NCBI GenBank assembly: GCA_024196135.1
Contig: JAMQCK010000014.1
Location: 62,001-126,000, forward strand
Direction of reading: 5' to 3'
Source of the DNA: Pleurotus ostreatus/Saccharomyces cerevisiae fusant
Lineage: Eukaryota > Opisthokonta
Length of the DNA: 64,000 nt
Shown here: one piece after another, positions 44,997 through 55,483 of the stretch
Layout: each line of letters begins with the position of its first letter
How positions within the stretch are numbered: position 1 is the first letter of the stretch
Notes under the pieces: model-generated
Database searches by the model: none
What the model was told of the DNA's origin: nothing
The model's input: the letters and a program-made list of their open reading frames with translations, nothing else
Program-made: the position numbers and the translations under genes

Positions 44997-46370
44997 CTAG
45001 ATAAACGTTCTCAAATGTTCCGTGAGCGCGAGAAGCGCGAGACTCTGGCCATACGGCATGCTGGTGAGCGGGATCTTCTTGTACTCCTCTAGGTCGTCAA
45101 AGACCGGCGTTCCGAAGGACGTTTCCAGCAGCTCGCCCTCCGGCGAGATGTTCGCCAGCACGGCCTCAATCGCCTTCTTCGCGCACTTCACGTAGCGCTC
45201 CTCCTTCGGGATCAGGCGCATGCGCAGGGCCTTGAGGATGCCGTACGCGAAGCCCGCGGTCGCGGAGGACTCGAGATAGGACGTGGGGTCGTCGATAAGG
45301 GTGTGCCACAATCCGGTTTCGGGGTCCTGGTACTTGACGAGGGCGTCGATTTGCGCGACGAGGGAGGTGGTGAGGAAGAGGCGGGTGCCGTCGGTTGCGG
45401 GGAGTTGCAGCATTTCGAGGAAGTCGGGGATGGAGGCGGTGACCCAGCAGTTGCCGCGCCCCCAACGCGCCTTGCTGAAGTGGTGGCGCCCGTCGAAGGT
45501 CCAACCTAAGGGTGTGTTCAAACGCCGATGCTATACTGGGATGAACTCTCTTACCGTGGAACCACAGGCCTGTTGATAAGTCCTGGAGGTACTTCACACT
45601 GCGCCAGGTGGTGAGTCAAGTTGTTCTTGACTTCGCGTGGGTGGACTTACTGCAAGAGGAATTGCCGCTTGGCCTCTTCGACGTAGTGTGGGCGATTCAA
45701 GACGAGGCCAATCTTCGCCAGCGGCAATACCGTCATCATGAGCGTGTCGTCCCATAGTTGCTGGTAGTTGTCGGTGAGGTACGTGCAGTGCTGCAGACCG
45801 CCCTCTTCCGTCCGCGGCATGTCGTACATCACCCACTCGGCCCATGTATCGAGGTAAGCGAAGTAGTCTGCGGCCTTCCGCTCATGCAGGTACGCGGCGG
45901 TGAGGAAGGGCGACATGGTGTTCACATTCTAGCCAGGGCGTCAGACCGGTGGCACACCCAAAAACGGACTCTATCACCTACCTTGGTGGTTCCAATCTCG
46001 AACCTGTCTTTGAACCAATCTAGCGCGACCTTCAGGGGGCGCTCGTCCCCGGTGATTTCATGGAACTTCACAAGGCCATACAAACCTAGCGCGCTTCAGC
46101 TCGAAGATGCTCCCGTGACCATGGGAGATGCGGAGGGGCTTACCGACTCCGTGAGTCCACTGTTGGCGTGTGAGCTCGTGGCATCAGGAACGCTTGGAGA
46201 GCCGCACTAACCTCCCAGTCATTCCAGCCCTTCGTGTCGATGATACGTCCGTCAGGGAGGGTTAGGAGGAACTCGCCCGTCTCGTCGTTGATGTTGACCA
46301 GGCAAGTTATGAGGTTGTTGATGTGCTTGATCGTCGCGACCTTCGCGGGATTGACATTCCTGAAGGACAT
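44997..46370 (-). CDS. GH105 unsaturated glycuronyl (rhamnogalacturonyl) hydrolase
   Basis: Glycoside hydrolase family 105-like (alpha/alpha)6-barrel enzyme. It removes the unsaturated uronic acid made by lyases from pectin oligomers. It starts MSFRNVNPAKVATIKHINNL with no signal peptide, so it probably acts in the cytosol on imported fragments. Motifs: DTKGWNDWEWTHGVGLYGLV around the first splice junction, NTMSPFLTAAYLHERKA, YLTDNYQQLWDDTLMMTVLP and WGRGNCWVTASIPDFLEML. Then DPETGLWHTLIDDPTSYLES and SSATAGFAYGILKALRM. The Trp-Asp-Asp and Trp-Gly-Arg-Gly-Asn blocks are the conserved active-site region. It ends LTEHLRTFI. It is divergent from the MFS permease at 46709. Confidence 0.9.
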
Positions 46371-46708
46371 GGTGGTCGTGGATAAAGAAGAGCTGCGTGT
46401 GGCGCGCCGTCGTCGATAATCGTCGGAATCGACGCGACCCCTTTAAAGCGACCGACGCTCCTCAAAGCAGTCGGCGGGCCGCCCGACCGCCCGGGCCGCG
46501 CGCACCGCCGGAGCCGGCCCCGCCCTGGAATTGGTCCCGTCGCAGTTCCCCATGCAGTCCCCATGATTCCCCGCTTCGTGTGATGCGATGATGTGGGGTC
46601 AGCTGGCTGCTCTTCGTCCCTGGGCAGAAGGCGCGTATAAAATCTTGTGTGGCCGAATGTGAGAACCACCGGCGCTCCTCTCACCAGCCGCTCACTGCAC
46701 CCGTCACC
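46371..46708. promoter_or_regulatory. bidirectional promoter GH105 / MFS permease
   Basis: 338 bp between divergent starts. TATAAAA at 46636-46642 sits 67 bp upstream of the permease ATG. TTTAAAG at 46442-46448 is placed similarly (72 bp) for the GH105 gene. Paired TATA-like elements suggest tight, probably inducible, joint control (inferred). Confidence 0.55.
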
Positions 46709-48708
46709 ATGGCCGCTACGTCGAAGGATGCACAAGTCTACGAGCACCGCGTCGAGGACATCGAGAAGGATATCGGGTCTATAACCAGTTCAGAGATTCG
46801 ACGTGCGCACCATCCTTGACCTCATAGTCTCCATTGTACTCACGCTCTACCTCAGCCGCCGCCGGTATCGATGCTGAGGTCGCAGAATTTTTTGCGACGC
46901 AGAGCGATGGCCACATCGAGATTGATGAGGCGACGAACAAGCGCCTACGGATGATGATCCACAAGCGTGTATTGGTACGTAAATTGTTGCGGAATACGGC
47001 GCCTACTCACCGGCTATGTAGGTGGTCATGGTCGTCACATATTTCGCCCAGACGCTCGACAAGGGGTGAGCATCCTGACGTCTGATTCATGTTCTTCATT
47101 GACACACTCTGCGTTAGGACAATCAACTTTGCGTCCATCATGGGCATTGTGCAAGACACGCACCTTGTCGGCCAACAATATTCATGGTTGACGACCTGTG
47201 GTATGCATCCCCTACCCCCCTTTCCTGTCTGACACGTCTGACCTCGCCCCTCAGTCTACATCGCCGTCCTCATCTGGGAGTTCCCCACCAACCGCCTCAT
47301 CCAACGCCTCCCCATCGCCAAGTATCTCTCCTTCAACATCGCCGCATGGGGCGCCGTCCTCGCCTGCACCGCCGTCTGCCACAACTTCACCGGCCTCGTC
47401 ATCGTGCGCACGCTCCTCGGCGTCTTCGAGTGCGTCTGCCAGCCCGCCTTCGTCTTCCTCTCGACGATGTGGTACACGCGCGAGGAGCAGGCGCTCGTCA
47501 TTGGCGCCTTCTACTCGATGAACGGCTTCCAGCAATGCGTGGGCGGTCTCATCGCGTACGGCATCTCGCAGATCCAGGGTGCGGCGATCAAGAACTGGCA
47601 GATTTTGTTCCTTGTGAGTGGAATTTTTGTGACGGAGGGAAGAGGTTGGCTGATGGTCTGGGTAGTTGTTGGGTTGCGCGACGTTCGTTTGGGGTCTCTT
47701 CGTTGGCTTCTGGCTACCGGACTCCCCGATGAGGGCGAAGTGCTTCTCGAAGGAGGACCGTATCCTCATGGCCGAGCGGGTACGGAAGAATGAGACGGGT
47801 ATTCAGAACAAGGAGTTCAAGGTCGGTCTTGCGTCCTCATAGCTTCCTGATTATGTTTGCTGACCTTCCCTCAGTGGTACCAAGTACGCGAGGCCTTGAC
47901 CGACCCAGTGGTCCTCAGCGTTACCCTGATCTCTGTGAGTACATCTCTCGTGCGCAACGTGCTCCAGCCGACTTACCTTCTCTTCCCCAGTTCACGAACG
48001 GCATGCCGACGGGTGGCTTGGGCGCCTTCTCCAACATCATCATCCAGGCCTTCGGCTTCACGATGCTGCAGACCTACCTCCTCGCCATCGCCCAGGGTGC
48101 CATCATCATGACCTTCCTGTTCAGCGGCGCGTACCTCTCCAAGAAGTACAACCAGAAGATCATCCTCGCCATCATCTATACCCTGCCCAACATCATCGGC
48201 ACTATCGTTTTCTTGAGTGAGTCTTCTTCGCCCGTCCACCCATAACACCCTTGCTGATTGTCACTCAGTCGTGCCCACGCGCGCCGACACCAAAGTCGGC
48301 CTGCTCATCTCCTTCTACCTCACCATGGCCTTCGGCGCCGTCTCCGTCCTAAATCTCGCCGTCATGTCCAACAACGTCGCCGGCCGCACCAAGCAAGTCA
48401 TGGCCTCCTCTCTCGTCTTCATCGCGTGGGCCGTGGGCAACGCCGTCGGCCCCCAGGTCTTCCGCGACCACGACAAGCCGCGCTACATAAACGCCTTCAT
48501 CGCGCACATGGTCGTCTACGTCCTCCAGATCGTCGTCCTCGTCTTCCTGCGCGCGTACCTGATGCGGCAGAACGTGCTCAAGCGGCGCGCGGCGGCGTTG
48601 CGGGAGACTGCGGCGAATGGGGAGGCGCCGGACGAGCAGCTGGGGCACAACCATGCCTTTGACGATTTGACGGATAAGGAGAACCCAGACTTCCGGTACA
48701 CGTATTGA
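46709..48708 (+). CDS. MFS permease, anion:cation symporter (Dal5/allantoate) type
   Basis: Plasma-membrane transporter for an organic anion or small carboxylate. The N-terminus is hydrophilic (MAATSKDAQVYEHRVEDIEK), then KRLRMMIHKRVLVVMVVTYF starts TM1. Family blocks are FAQTLDKGTINFASIMGI, YSWLTTCVYIAVLIWEFPTN, RTLLGVFECVCQPAFVFLST and MWYTREEQALVIGAFYSMNG. Later come TNGMPTGGLGAFSNIIIQAF, MAFGAVSVLNLAVMSNNVAG and GNAVGPQVFRDHDKPRYI. These are typical of the fungal allantoate/nicotinate/Dal5 subfamily. It ends NPDFRYTY. About seven introns. Sharing a promoter with GH105 suggests uptake of pectin-derived uronates or oligomers; that substrate is an inference. Confidence 0.9.
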
Positions 48709-48805
48709 ACGCTGCGATCCTTCTGCGTCCAGGCGCGTGTTGTCTGTACTTTGGCTTCTCCTCCATGTATTACTAGTGTACACATAGTTTATCAACTGTG
48801 ACGAG

Positions 48806-49075
48806 CAGCTCTGCGCCCCATATTTGCCTGCCGCATCAGCACAACGTGAGCACGATTAGACTCGAGGCTTGGGCAAGTAACCAAAATTGAACTTCGCTAG
48901 GCGGCTTTGCGCCTCAAATTCGCCCGACGCGTCAGCACAATGTGTACGGTTTGACTCAGGCCTTGTACAAGACCACGGCTATATTCGAGCTGACAAGCGG
49001 CCTGGCACCTCGCCCGTCGCGCCAGCGCATCGCGAACGAGCCTGACTCAAAACGTTTGTGCTTGGGTAAGAACAC
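48806..49075. repeat. degenerate tandem repeat, three units
   Basis: About 90-base units recur imperfectly. Each has a GCGCC or GGCACC start, a GCCxGxCGC core, CAGCRCA, then GACTC and a CTTGxxxAAG-like end. The first two units (about 48808-48880 and 48903-48985) agree best; the third (about 48998-49075) is more diverged. It lies in the 3' space between the MFS permease and TAF9. Origin unknown. Confidence 0.5.
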
Positions 49076-49132
49076 TGCATACATTGAGCAAGCATAAGCA
49101 GCTACAAAACGTACATGACAAGTACAACTGCG

Positions 49133-50053
49133 CTAGTCGTAATCGTCCTCTTCCACAAATTGTCGTGCCACACCGTTCGTCGTCGGCGCCGCAACTTCCT
49201 CCATTGCCTCATCTTCGTCATCCCCGCCACCCTCCTCGCCCGCTTTGTCCTCGCCGAAAAGGTCACCGTCCTCTGCCTCGCCTTCGTCACCGAACAGGTC
49301 ACCGTCCTCGCCTGCGTCGCTGCCTGCATCGCCAGGAGTTGCCATAGATATGTCGGCTGGTGTTGCAGGTGCGAAGGCTGATATCGGGAAGGGGGCCGAG
49401 TCCTCCATGGGTTCTGGGGGTGGTTGTTCCGCTTTTGAGGCGTTAGAAGTAAGCCCGTCGAACAAGAGGATGGTGTACCTTGTGGTTGGGCATTTGCGCT
49501 GCCCATGTCGACGTCTTCCTCTTCAGCCTCCAAGACGGCCTCGTCTTCCTCTTCTGACTCTTCAATCTCCTCAATTTCCTCATCGTATATCTTCACGCCT
49601 GGCGGCGGACGATTGGGGACAAGGTCGAAGTTGATGCCAGTGAGGGTGTCATCCGGGTCTGAGGGTAGTCGTACGCCAAATACTTCTGGTACCGAGGGGA
49701 GGGGAACAGAATTGGTTTGGTTCGCGAGGGAGAGTATGTACTGGGGGAATGTTGAAGAAGTAGACGCGCAGAAGTACATGAACGCGCACCTCTTTTGGTA
49801 CGCGGCCGCCAAACTCCCAGCCGACGCGCGCCTGGATGCTGAGCACGACATCGTCGAGCTCGATTTTGCCAGCGCGTCCGGCGTGCTCGGCATACATTTG
49901 GGCATCGGTGAGGACCTGCTGCGTGTACCTGTGTGAGAACTCGAGGAGCTGGTGGAGGACGCCGGGCTGGACGTCCTGGACGCCCGGCGTCGAGGAGAGG
50001 AGGAGCGCGATGGAGCGCGCGGTCGGCGGGAGACTGTCGACGGGGCGGGACAT
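49133..50053 (-). CDS. TAF9: transcription initiation factor TFIID subunit 9 (TAF9)
   Basis: Histone-fold subunit shared by TFIID and SAGA, pairing with TAF6. From ATG 50053 the sequence is MSRPVDSLPPTARSIALLLS, then the histone fold: QPGVLHQLLEFSHRYTQQVL, DAQMYAEHAGRAGKIELDD and VVLSIQARVGWEF. The conserved TAF9 extension is YILSLANQTNSVPLPSVPEV with FGVRLPSDPDDTLTGINFDL and VPNRPPPG. The C-terminal half is highly acidic (EEIEEIEESEEEDEAV and similar) and ends FVEEDDYD. An intron follows VPKE and another follows ANAQPQ. It is divergent from ISU1, with 259 bp between starts. A longer in-frame 5' extension is less likely. Confidence 0.92.
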
Positions 50054-50312
50054 GGCGGCCCGAGGAGACGCGCGCCTGAGGAGAACAAAGACTGCTGGAT
50101 TCGGACTCCGCCCAAGCTCGGACGCGGCGGCGCACGTGCCGCGTCGGCCGACGGACCGCGTGGTCAGCCCCTGGGATGCCGAGCCGGCCGATGACGCGGG
50201 CATGGCGCAGATTCAGACTCCGCTCCAAGTCCGCGCCGGCGCCCGGCATTCGTGCGGGATGATAAAGCGAGGGGGCGTACGGCAAACGTCAGCCAACTCA
50301 GTTTTCGCCAGC

Positions 50313-51034
50313 ATGTTCCGCACCCAAGTCGCCCGCACCGTCCTCAGCGCTGCCCGCCGCCCCGCGCTCGCTGCCCGCGCAGCGCCCGTCGCGCGCGCCG
50401 TCCCAGCGCGCATGTATCACGAAAAGGTCATCTCCCACTATGAGAGGCCTAGAAACGTAAGAATCCAGACCCGCCGCGACCTCGACCGGCCTTATCTGAT
50501 AACTTTCGCAGGTCGGCTCTCTCCCAAAGGAGGACAAGGACGTTGGTACAGGCCTTGTTGGCGCGCCTGCGTGAGTACATTGCATGCGTATGCGCGATGT
50601 CGCTGACTCCCGACCAGATGCGGCGACGTTATGAAGCTGCAGATTCGCGTCGACGAAGACGGCATCATCTCTGATGTCAAGTTCAAGACATTCGGCTGTG
50701 GCAGCGCCATTGCCTCCAGCTCGTATATGACCGAGCGCGTCAAGGGTCTCTCGCTTGAGGAGGCTGGCAAGATCAAGAACACTGAGATTGCCAAGGAGTT
50801 GTGCCTCCCTCCGGTCAAGCTCCACTGTTCCAGTGCGTCTCACCGTCCTTCCATCCTCAACTCTCGCTGACGATCCCTCCAGTGCTTGCCGAGGATGCCA
50901 TCCGCTCCGCCATCCGTGACTACAAGCGCAAGCGCGACACAATGACGGACCCCAAGCAGAAGGGCTTCATCGACGTCTCCCAGAGCACAGTCACTGGCCA
51001 GACAACAGCGACCGCGCATCCCGGCCAAGCCTAA
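50313..51034 (+). CDS. ISU1: mitochondrial iron-sulfur cluster scaffold protein
   Basis: IscU-type scaffold on which the Nfs1 complex assembles 2Fe-2S clusters in the mitochondrial matrix. The presequence is [20 protein letters not shown], rich in Arg/Ala. The mature domain starts [20 protein letters not shown], then [38 protein letters not shown] and [19 protein letters not shown]. The three cluster-ligand Cys (ACGD, FGCGS, LHCSM), the Asp after the first and the LPPVK chaperone-binding motif are all present. It ends TATAHPGQA. An open frame extends to an ATG at 50202, but the targeting peptide at 50313 is the better start. Four exons. Confidence 0.95.
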
Positions 51035-51611
51035 AAGCAGGTCGCCTTCACCCCGCGAGAGGTCCGCTCGTCCTGCTTGCGAGGTCCTCCTGCGTGTGCC
51101 CTACGTTGTCTCGGTCAGCATACCTCTCCTTACGACCGTCATGATGCGTCATGGGTAGTTACTAGAATTATCCTGTCTACCTGCCCCGTCGTTGTCTTCT
51201 TGCATTGTTTATTCTAGCATATCGTCTGCTTGCTGGGAGTAGTCTAGTCACCTGTAACCTTGTACTTGTACGCATAATATTGCATCGAACGAAATACGGA
51301 TGGACTGCTGAAAGCCGAACATCCTGCCTGATCCCGGCGATACTGCCTTCACGACTTGAATGGGGAGAGACTGGTCGACAGCGTCGAGCACGCTGCGTCA
51401 AGCAAACAAGCTGGATGGGAAGTAGAAACATAGTCTAGGATCGTATTACTATTAGGCCGAGCAGACACGGTATCGCTTACAGTATCCAAGAACATACATA
51501 CAGCAAAGATCAAAGGTATATACGGGCGAAGAGCGACGACAGTCGCAAAGAACGGATGGTGAATGAGATACTTGCAGCAGTCCGACACAAATTCGTAGCT
51601 CTGACGTCGTC
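51035..51611. other. convergent intergenic region ISU1/PEX11-like
   Basis: About 580 bases of facing 3' flanks. No gene, repeat or RNA recognised. Confidence 0.55.
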
Positions 51612-53122
51612 TCACAACGCATTGGCCTTCTTGAGCAGCTGCCCACGGTGCCGGTCGAAGAGCTTCATCGAACTGAGGATACCAGAGGTGAGGCCAGAGA
51701 AGGTCTGAATCGACTTTTTGCCGCGCTTGATGTTGAAGAGATCGTATGCTGGGGCGGGCGTAAGCGGCCATAGACGTGGAAATGCGCACATAAAGGCAGC
51801 ATGGGCACAGGATATCGGAATACTCACAAACGAAGATCAGGTCCATCAACAGCTTTGTGCGCGTGATGGTGAGCCAGTAGTCCCGCTTGTCCAGCCGGCC
51901 GAGCTCGCGCTCGTCGTGCTTGGAGGCCCTGGGCAGGGAGCGGTTTGTGGCTCCGGACATAGATTCGGCGTACAGGCGTGCTTGCACTGCGGAAAGTTAG
52001 TATTTTATAGTATATCGGCGCGTCACTCGGAGACTCACCCTCATCCTTCAGGTTCACAATCACGCTGCGCTCAACCGCATTCTCCACCAGACCCGCCAGA
52101 GTACTCAGCAACCAACACCAATCCGAAAACCTCCCCGCGCGGTCGCCAAACTTCTTGCTCAGAAGACCCAACTTCGCAAACGTCGCCGCGTCATCCGCCA
52201 TCGCTTGCACGAGTTCGAGCAGGACCGGTGGTGGCGCGTACAGGAGCGCCTGCAAGAACGGCTTCGTACGTTGCGCGGCGGACTTGGCTGCGAGTTTCGC
52301 GCGCGACGGCGGGGGGTTGAAGGTAAAGTCTGCTGAGGCGGCTGATTTCTCGTTGAGGGGTGATGCAGAGGGTTTTGCGGTGTCTGAAGAGAAGGGGACG
52401 GCTTGTTGGGCGGACATGATGGTGGTGAGAGGGGAAAGCCAGTTGAAGAGGAGGAGGGTCTTTCTGCAAGTTCAGGTGCGTCAATCAACAAGTGAACTAA
52501 ATGGTGAAGAAAGGACAAGACGAACCTGGAGAAACTGAGTCCGCTAGCGGTATCATCCAGTCTCTTCACCCATGGCGTCTTCCATTGCATTCGCTTCATA
52601 ATGGGATTGTGGAAGAGTAGATACGTGCGTATCGTATACTGTATGAGTTTCTGTAGAACAAAGGGCCAGAGTCAGTACTCGAACGATGCAGGGAATAAAG
52701 GTGTTACGTACGAAAGCCTTGTCCCTCCCGTCGCTCGTTATGATCATCTCTCGCCAGACATCTTCCCTGCGGACGCGCTTCGCTGCCGCCGCAGTCACCA
52801 CATCATCGTCGTCTGGCTCGTCTGCGGGGTCGTACACCTCTTCTTTGACCTCGACTTTCTCCGCCATTGCGTGCGACGGCGCGTCCTCGTAGACGCTCGC
52901 GCCATAAACATAGGTCGACGAGGAGATGACAGAGGTCCTCGGAGTGCGCGGTGGGTGCGAGGAGAGGGGGTTCATCTGGAAGCCGCTGCTCGCGCCCCCG
53001 CTCGTGCTCCCAACCTGAAAGCCATTCTGCGCGGGGAACCCGTTGCCGGTACCGGACGCGCTCGCAAAGTTGTACTCGCTGTCGCTGGTCTCTTCATGAC
53101 CGGGGAAGGATATGCCGGACAT
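51612..53122 (-). CDS. peroxisomal membrane protein PEX11 family
   Basis: Peroxisome-elongating and dividing membrane protein. The disordered N-terminal part starts MSGISFPGHEETSDSEYNF and is Ser/Gly/Pro-rich, then acidic (VKEEVYDPADEPDDDD). The family domain begins after KRVRREDVWREMIITSDGRD: KLIQYTIRTYLLFH is spliced on, then WVKRLDDTASGLSFSRKTLL. Next are LGLLSKKFGDRAGRFSDWCW and LLSTLAGLVENAVERSVI. The final membrane part is YWLTITRTKLLMDLIFVSYD plus GLTSGILSSMKLFDRHRGQL, ending KKANAL. The K-x2-QY and F-DR blocks identify PEX11. The long N-terminus is unusual and resembles the PEX11C type. Six exons or so. It is divergent from the dynein light chain. Confidence 0.86.
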
Positions 53123-53371
53123 TCTGCACGGCTTCAACACGCACAAGTGAGCTGGAACGGTAGTGGCGGAGGCGAGCTGTACGCGCTGCGCTGCGTGTGT
53201 GGGCGCCGTGAATACGGCTCGCGCGCGCACGTGCTTATCCGGTCGGCGCGGGGCCCCGGGCCGGTGCGGGTGATGGTGATGTGTGTGGCAGCCAAGCACG
53301 GACAAAGAACACGCCTGCTTGTTCTGAATTCGCTCTCTCGCGCGATCACACGCGCCCGCGCCTGTACCAAT

Positions 53372-53997
53372 ATGTCCGCGTCCATAGGCATGCGCTCCCC
53401 GCCGCCGCTCTCCCCGTCCCCGCGCCTCGGCAGCTCGCAGTCGTCGCCCAGGCTGCCTGGCCTGTCTCTGTCCTCGCGCCAGAGCAACGCGTCGCCGATC
53501 CCGCGGCCGCAGTTTGACGCGGACCTGCTGAAGGCGTATATGAAGAAGTTGCTGGCGACGACGTTGCTCAACGCGTCGTGGCCAGAGGCAAAGGATAGGG
53601 ATCGGGTGAAGGCGTGGATGAAGGAGATTGGCGAACGGGTAAAGGAGCGGATGGTTGAGATCCAGGGGAAGGGCTTGTGAGTTCACTGTCCAATGTGGCG
53701 TGGCCGAACATACATATTGACGATGCCTATAGCAAGTACGTCGTATTGACGCAGATCAATGAGAACTTGGGGCAAGGGGGACGGTGCGTATCCACCACTT
53801 CACTGTCGTACCATACACTCACATACGTCTGTTTGCAGAGCCGACCTGGTATGCCACTGGGAAGACTCAGACATCGTCGCACAAGAGGTCTTTACAAATG
53901 TACGCACTCGCCAACATCTTGACTGCTTCTCAACTTACATCTTCTGCAGCACTCGTTGATATGCATATGTATCGCGTTTGCTATACGGACAAGCTGA
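53372..53997 (+). CDS. dynein light chain, Tctex type
   Basis: Tctex/DYNLT-family light chain, a cargo adaptor of cytoplasmic dynein. Four exons (53372-53676, 53733-53783, 53839-53899, 53950-53997) give 154 residues without a frame break. The N-terminal 45 residues are Ser/Pro-rich (SPPPLSPSPRLGSSQSSPRL). The fold follows: DADLLKAYMKKLLATTLLN, WMKEIGERVKERMVEI, KYVVLTQINENLGQGGRAD, CHWEDSDIVAQEVFTN and HSLICICIAFAIRTS-stop. The KYVV-TQ-N-GQG strand-turn and the hydrophobic last strand are the family signature. The proline-rich tail on the N-terminus is an extra compared with animal chains of about 113 residues. Confidence 0.9.
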
Positions 53998-54070
53998 ACC
54001 TCTGCCAACTGAACCCCCACGATCTGCGCCGGCGCTTACCGCCCCCTCTCCATGTTACGTGCGTTGTATA

Positions 54071-54301
54071 TTAGAGGAGCACCCTGGATGAACCGATACC
54101 CTGGACCTTAGCTAACCCCTGCTTTAATACGATCCGTTGAAGGCACACCAGACGTTTCTTCCACACCTCGCAAGTCGCGCGCGGCTCGAACCACGGATCC
54201 TCGCCCGCAAGTCTCCCATCGAGCGATGTCAGACCATCTGTCATGTGTGCGAGTACGCCTGCCATATCGTCGTCAGCGGCACTTGAGAACGTCAGATTCA
54301 T
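54071..54301 (-). CDS. small hypothetical protein (tentative)
   Basis: An open frame of 76 residues with a proper ATG, MNLTFSSAADDDMAGVLAHM to GIGSSRVLL. The composition is protein-like, with an amphipathic helix (EVWKKRLVCLQRIVLKQGL) and no low-complexity bias. I do not recognise it. It is convergent with the Tctex-type gene and only 73 bp from its stop, so it could also be antisense to that gene's 3' UTR. Confidence 0.3.
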   Translation of the reverse strand: MNLTFSSAADDDMAGVLAHMTDGLTSLDGRLAGEDPWFEPRATCEVWKKRLVCLQRIVLKQGLAKVQGIGSSRVLL

Positions 54302-55483
54302 CTCCTCTCGCTTAGGACCGACGCTAGTAGACGTCGGCGGCTGTCGCGCTGGACAGGCAGAGACAGATTAGAGACAGAGGCAGGTCAGCACAACATATTT
54401 TGGTCACACGAGCTGCTCATGTTCCCAGAGATCGCCGGTCGCACAAAATCATGCCCTTCTCTCCCTCGTGTCTGTCCCGACTCCTCCGCTCCGACGCGTC
54501 TGTTGGCAAGAAGAAGCGCCGAGGTATAGTTGGCGGGGGACATCCGTCATCTCGTTTCGCGATGTCTTCGGAGCTTCGAGTCGCCTTTGCTACTTTGGGT
54601 AGTGCCTTTGTGGGTGCGCGACTTTTGTTCTCACGATTCTACACTCTGAGGAGGACGGCGGCATTCACGCCTGCATTGTGCACGCTTGGAATCACCATTC
54701 CGTGCGTCTGCCTTGTCGTGCGGAAGAGCAAAAGAGGGACACGGTGACGGTCCTTATATTGTCACGATTGACGCCGGGCGGGAGTAGATACGATGATGCT
54801 GCATATTCGCAATGACCCGCCTTCATGACCGCGCAGGCACGTATACTCTGCCTCCGGCCTAATGTCCCCCAATTCAGTGCTGTATGAAGTTCGGACTGGG
54901 AGGAGAGGACGTTGCTCTCGAGCTGCGCGGCTCCGTACTGCAACCGACGGCCCCAACTTCCCCAAAGGACGTAGCAACCGCTAACCTTATCGAGGAGAGA
55001 TAGGGCCGAACAGAGGTGTGCAACCCGTTGAAGATGAGGAGCGCCGGTCGATGTGGCGCGGGTCACGGCTGATGCGCGGATCCTGAGATGATGAGTTGGT
55101 GTGGTCCCGATGTTCAGAGTAGCGCGCCCGCGACGATGAGCTTTTGCCTTTGTTGAGGCCTTGTTCGGGGACGCGACAGAGGAAATGGAGGGTGGGGCGG
55201 CCGATGCCGAGCACGGTTCCTGGGGAGGATTGCACATATTTGGCACTGGAGCGGTGACAAAGCGATCGACGTCACCGGACGTCACTCGCGGGAAGGAGCG
55301 CATGGCGAGCGTAAAACTCCAACCGTCTTCTTCTTCTCTCCACTCCTCGCGCATCGCAGACCACCAGAGTTCCCACCGCTTTCGTCAGCATCAGAATCAT
55401 AGTCCGCCATACAATGCCATCGGTCGGGGTCATGGACGCGTTTAAAAGTACTCTTTCCTCTTCCCGTCATCTCGAGAATCGCC
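54302..55483. other. intergenic upstream of kinase
   Basis: About 1.2 kb. Open frames on both strands (for example plus 54450-54747 with a hydrophobic stretch, and minus 54692-55354) show no known family. TTTAAAAG at 55441-55448 lies about 37 bp before the kinase ATG and may be its TATA element. Confidence 0.4.

Noticed and set aside
49102..50115. Minus-strand frame of 337 codons overlapping TAF9
   Set aside because: A shadow in another frame. The histone fold and acidic tail of TAF9 are in a different frame with clear splice sites.
52553..53686. Minus-strand frame of 377 codons as one protein
   Set aside because: Only its middle is real (the PEX11-like N-terminus). The upstream part is antisense to the Tctex-type gene and the downstream part reads through an intron.
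54692..55354. 220-codon minus-strand frame upstream of the kinase
   Set aside because: No domain, atypical composition for the neighbouring genes, and it overlaps a likely promoter.
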